The notes beneath the pieces are model-generated. The model did not search any database and was not told where the DNA came from. It was given only the letters and a program-made list of their open reading frames with translations. Of a stretch of 6,669 nt of DNA, positions 6,042-6,669 are shown one piece after another; the first letter of the stretch is position 1; the number at the start of each line of letters is the position of its first letter. The DNA is from Geobacter sp. UBA6802 (lineage in GTDB: Bacteria > Desulfobacterota > Desulfuromonadia > Geobacterales > Pseudopelobacteraceae), in contig DKFG01000213.1 in the NCBI GenBank assembly GCA_002452325.1, positions 198-6,866 on the forward strand. Direction: 5' to 3'. The position numbers and the translations under genes were made by a program.

Positions 6042-6669
6042 TACAGGCTGACAAGCTCTACGCCGGATACGGTCCGCGCACCGTGTTGCAGGATATCTCC
6101 TTCAGTATCCCCGGCGGTAACCTGGTGGCGGTACTGGGTATGAACGGCTCCGGCAAATCCACCCTGCTCAAATGCCTGGCCCGCCTGCTTTGCCCCGGTA
6201 GCGGCACGATCCACCTCAATCAACAGGATATCTCCCGCATATCACTTCAGCAGGCAGCCCGCACCATAGCCTACCTGCCCCAGAACACGCCGCCGCTTGA
6301 TTGCAGCGTTATTGAGGCGGTCCTGATCGGACGCAAGCCCCACCTGGGTTGGCAGGTTCAGCCGCACGATCTACAGGAAACAACCAAAATACTGGAGCTT
6401 ACCGGCCTGACAGCATACGCCGCCCGCAAGACATCCCAACTGTCCGGCGGTGAACTGCAGCGGGTGGCCATTGCCCGCACCCTGGCACAGCAACCCCAGC
6501 TGCTGCTGCTTGACGAACCGGTCAACCACCTGGATATCCGCAGCCAACTGGATATCATGGCCCTGCTGCGGCGTCTGACCCACCAGATGGGGATCATCAG
6601 CATTGCCGTCATGCACGACATCAACCTGGCGCTGCGCTTCTGCGACACCTTCCTGCTGCTGCGGGAAGG
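6038..6669 (+). CDS. FecE/BtuD-type ABC transporter ATPase (3' truncated by window end)
   Basis: The 210 readable codons cover nearly all of a nucleotide-binding domain. In order: the A-loop aromatic near Y8/Y11, Walker A GMNGSGKST (34-42), Q-loop YLPQ (Q82), ABC signature LSGGELQR (135-142), Walker B LLLLDEP (155-161) with catalytic E160, D-loop NHLDI (163-167), and switch His in VMHD (H193). All catalytic residues are present. One small departure is Val at 162, where DEPT is usual. Family members run about 250-260 residues, so some 40-50 residues lie beyond the window. Paired with the permease through an ATGA overlap, it powers import by ATP hydrolysis on the cytoplasmic side. The sequence type (FecE/BtuD/HmuV, COG1120-like) does not by itself name the substrate. 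Confidence 0.95.
   Translation, partial: MIQADKLYAGYGPRTVLQDISFSIPGGNLVAVLGMNGSGKSTLLKCLARLLCPGSGTIHLNQQDISRISLQQAARTIAYLPQNTPPLDCSVIEAVLIGRKPHLGWQVQPHDLQETTKILELTGLTAYAARKTSQLSGGELQRVAIARTLAQQPQLLLLDEPVNHLDIRSQLDIMALLRRLTHQMGIISIAVMHDINLALRFCDTFLLLRE

Overview
The window looks like a metal-uptake locus from a Gram-negative bacterium. A TonB protein, a TonB-dependent outer-membrane receptor and a periplasmic binding protein all require an outer membrane. The gene set (NikR, stand-alone TonB, FmdE-family protein, FecCD-type ABC transporter) and the moderately high G+C coding sequence suggest a Geobacter/Desulfuromonadales-type deltaproteobacterium. That assignment is inferred from gene content and was not tested by any search.

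Layout: every gene is on the + strand. Bases 1-239 are the 3' end of nikR, the nickel-responsive regulator, with its C-terminal nickel-binding residues intact. A 114-bp T-rich gap (240-353) separates it from the next gene and carries repeated GTGYTAC words that may be NikR operator half-sites. Five complete genes and one truncated gene follow: tonB (354-1112), a TonB-dependent receptor (1134-3353), an FmdE-family metal-binding protein (3372-3902), a class III periplasmic binding protein (3896-4984), a FecCD/BtuC-type permease (4974-6041) and its ATPase (6038 to the window end, truncated). Gaps are 21 and 18 bp, then three successive overlaps of 7, 11 and 4 bp, so this is almost certainly one operon.

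Working model: the receptor takes up a scarce metal complex across the outer membrane using energy delivered by the dedicated TonB. The periplasmic protein captures it, and the permease/ATPase pair moves it into the cytoplasm. The FmdE-family protein has a conserved HGHxCPG motif and a C-terminal four-cysteine zinc finger; it would act on, sense or carry the metal in the cytoplasm. The adjacent nikR and the candidate operator point to nickel, or a nickel chelate, as the likely cargo. Sequence families alone would also allow a siderophore, cobalamin, or a molybdenum/tungsten-linked role. No ExbB/ExbD genes, RNA genes, mobile elements or CRISPR arrays are visible.
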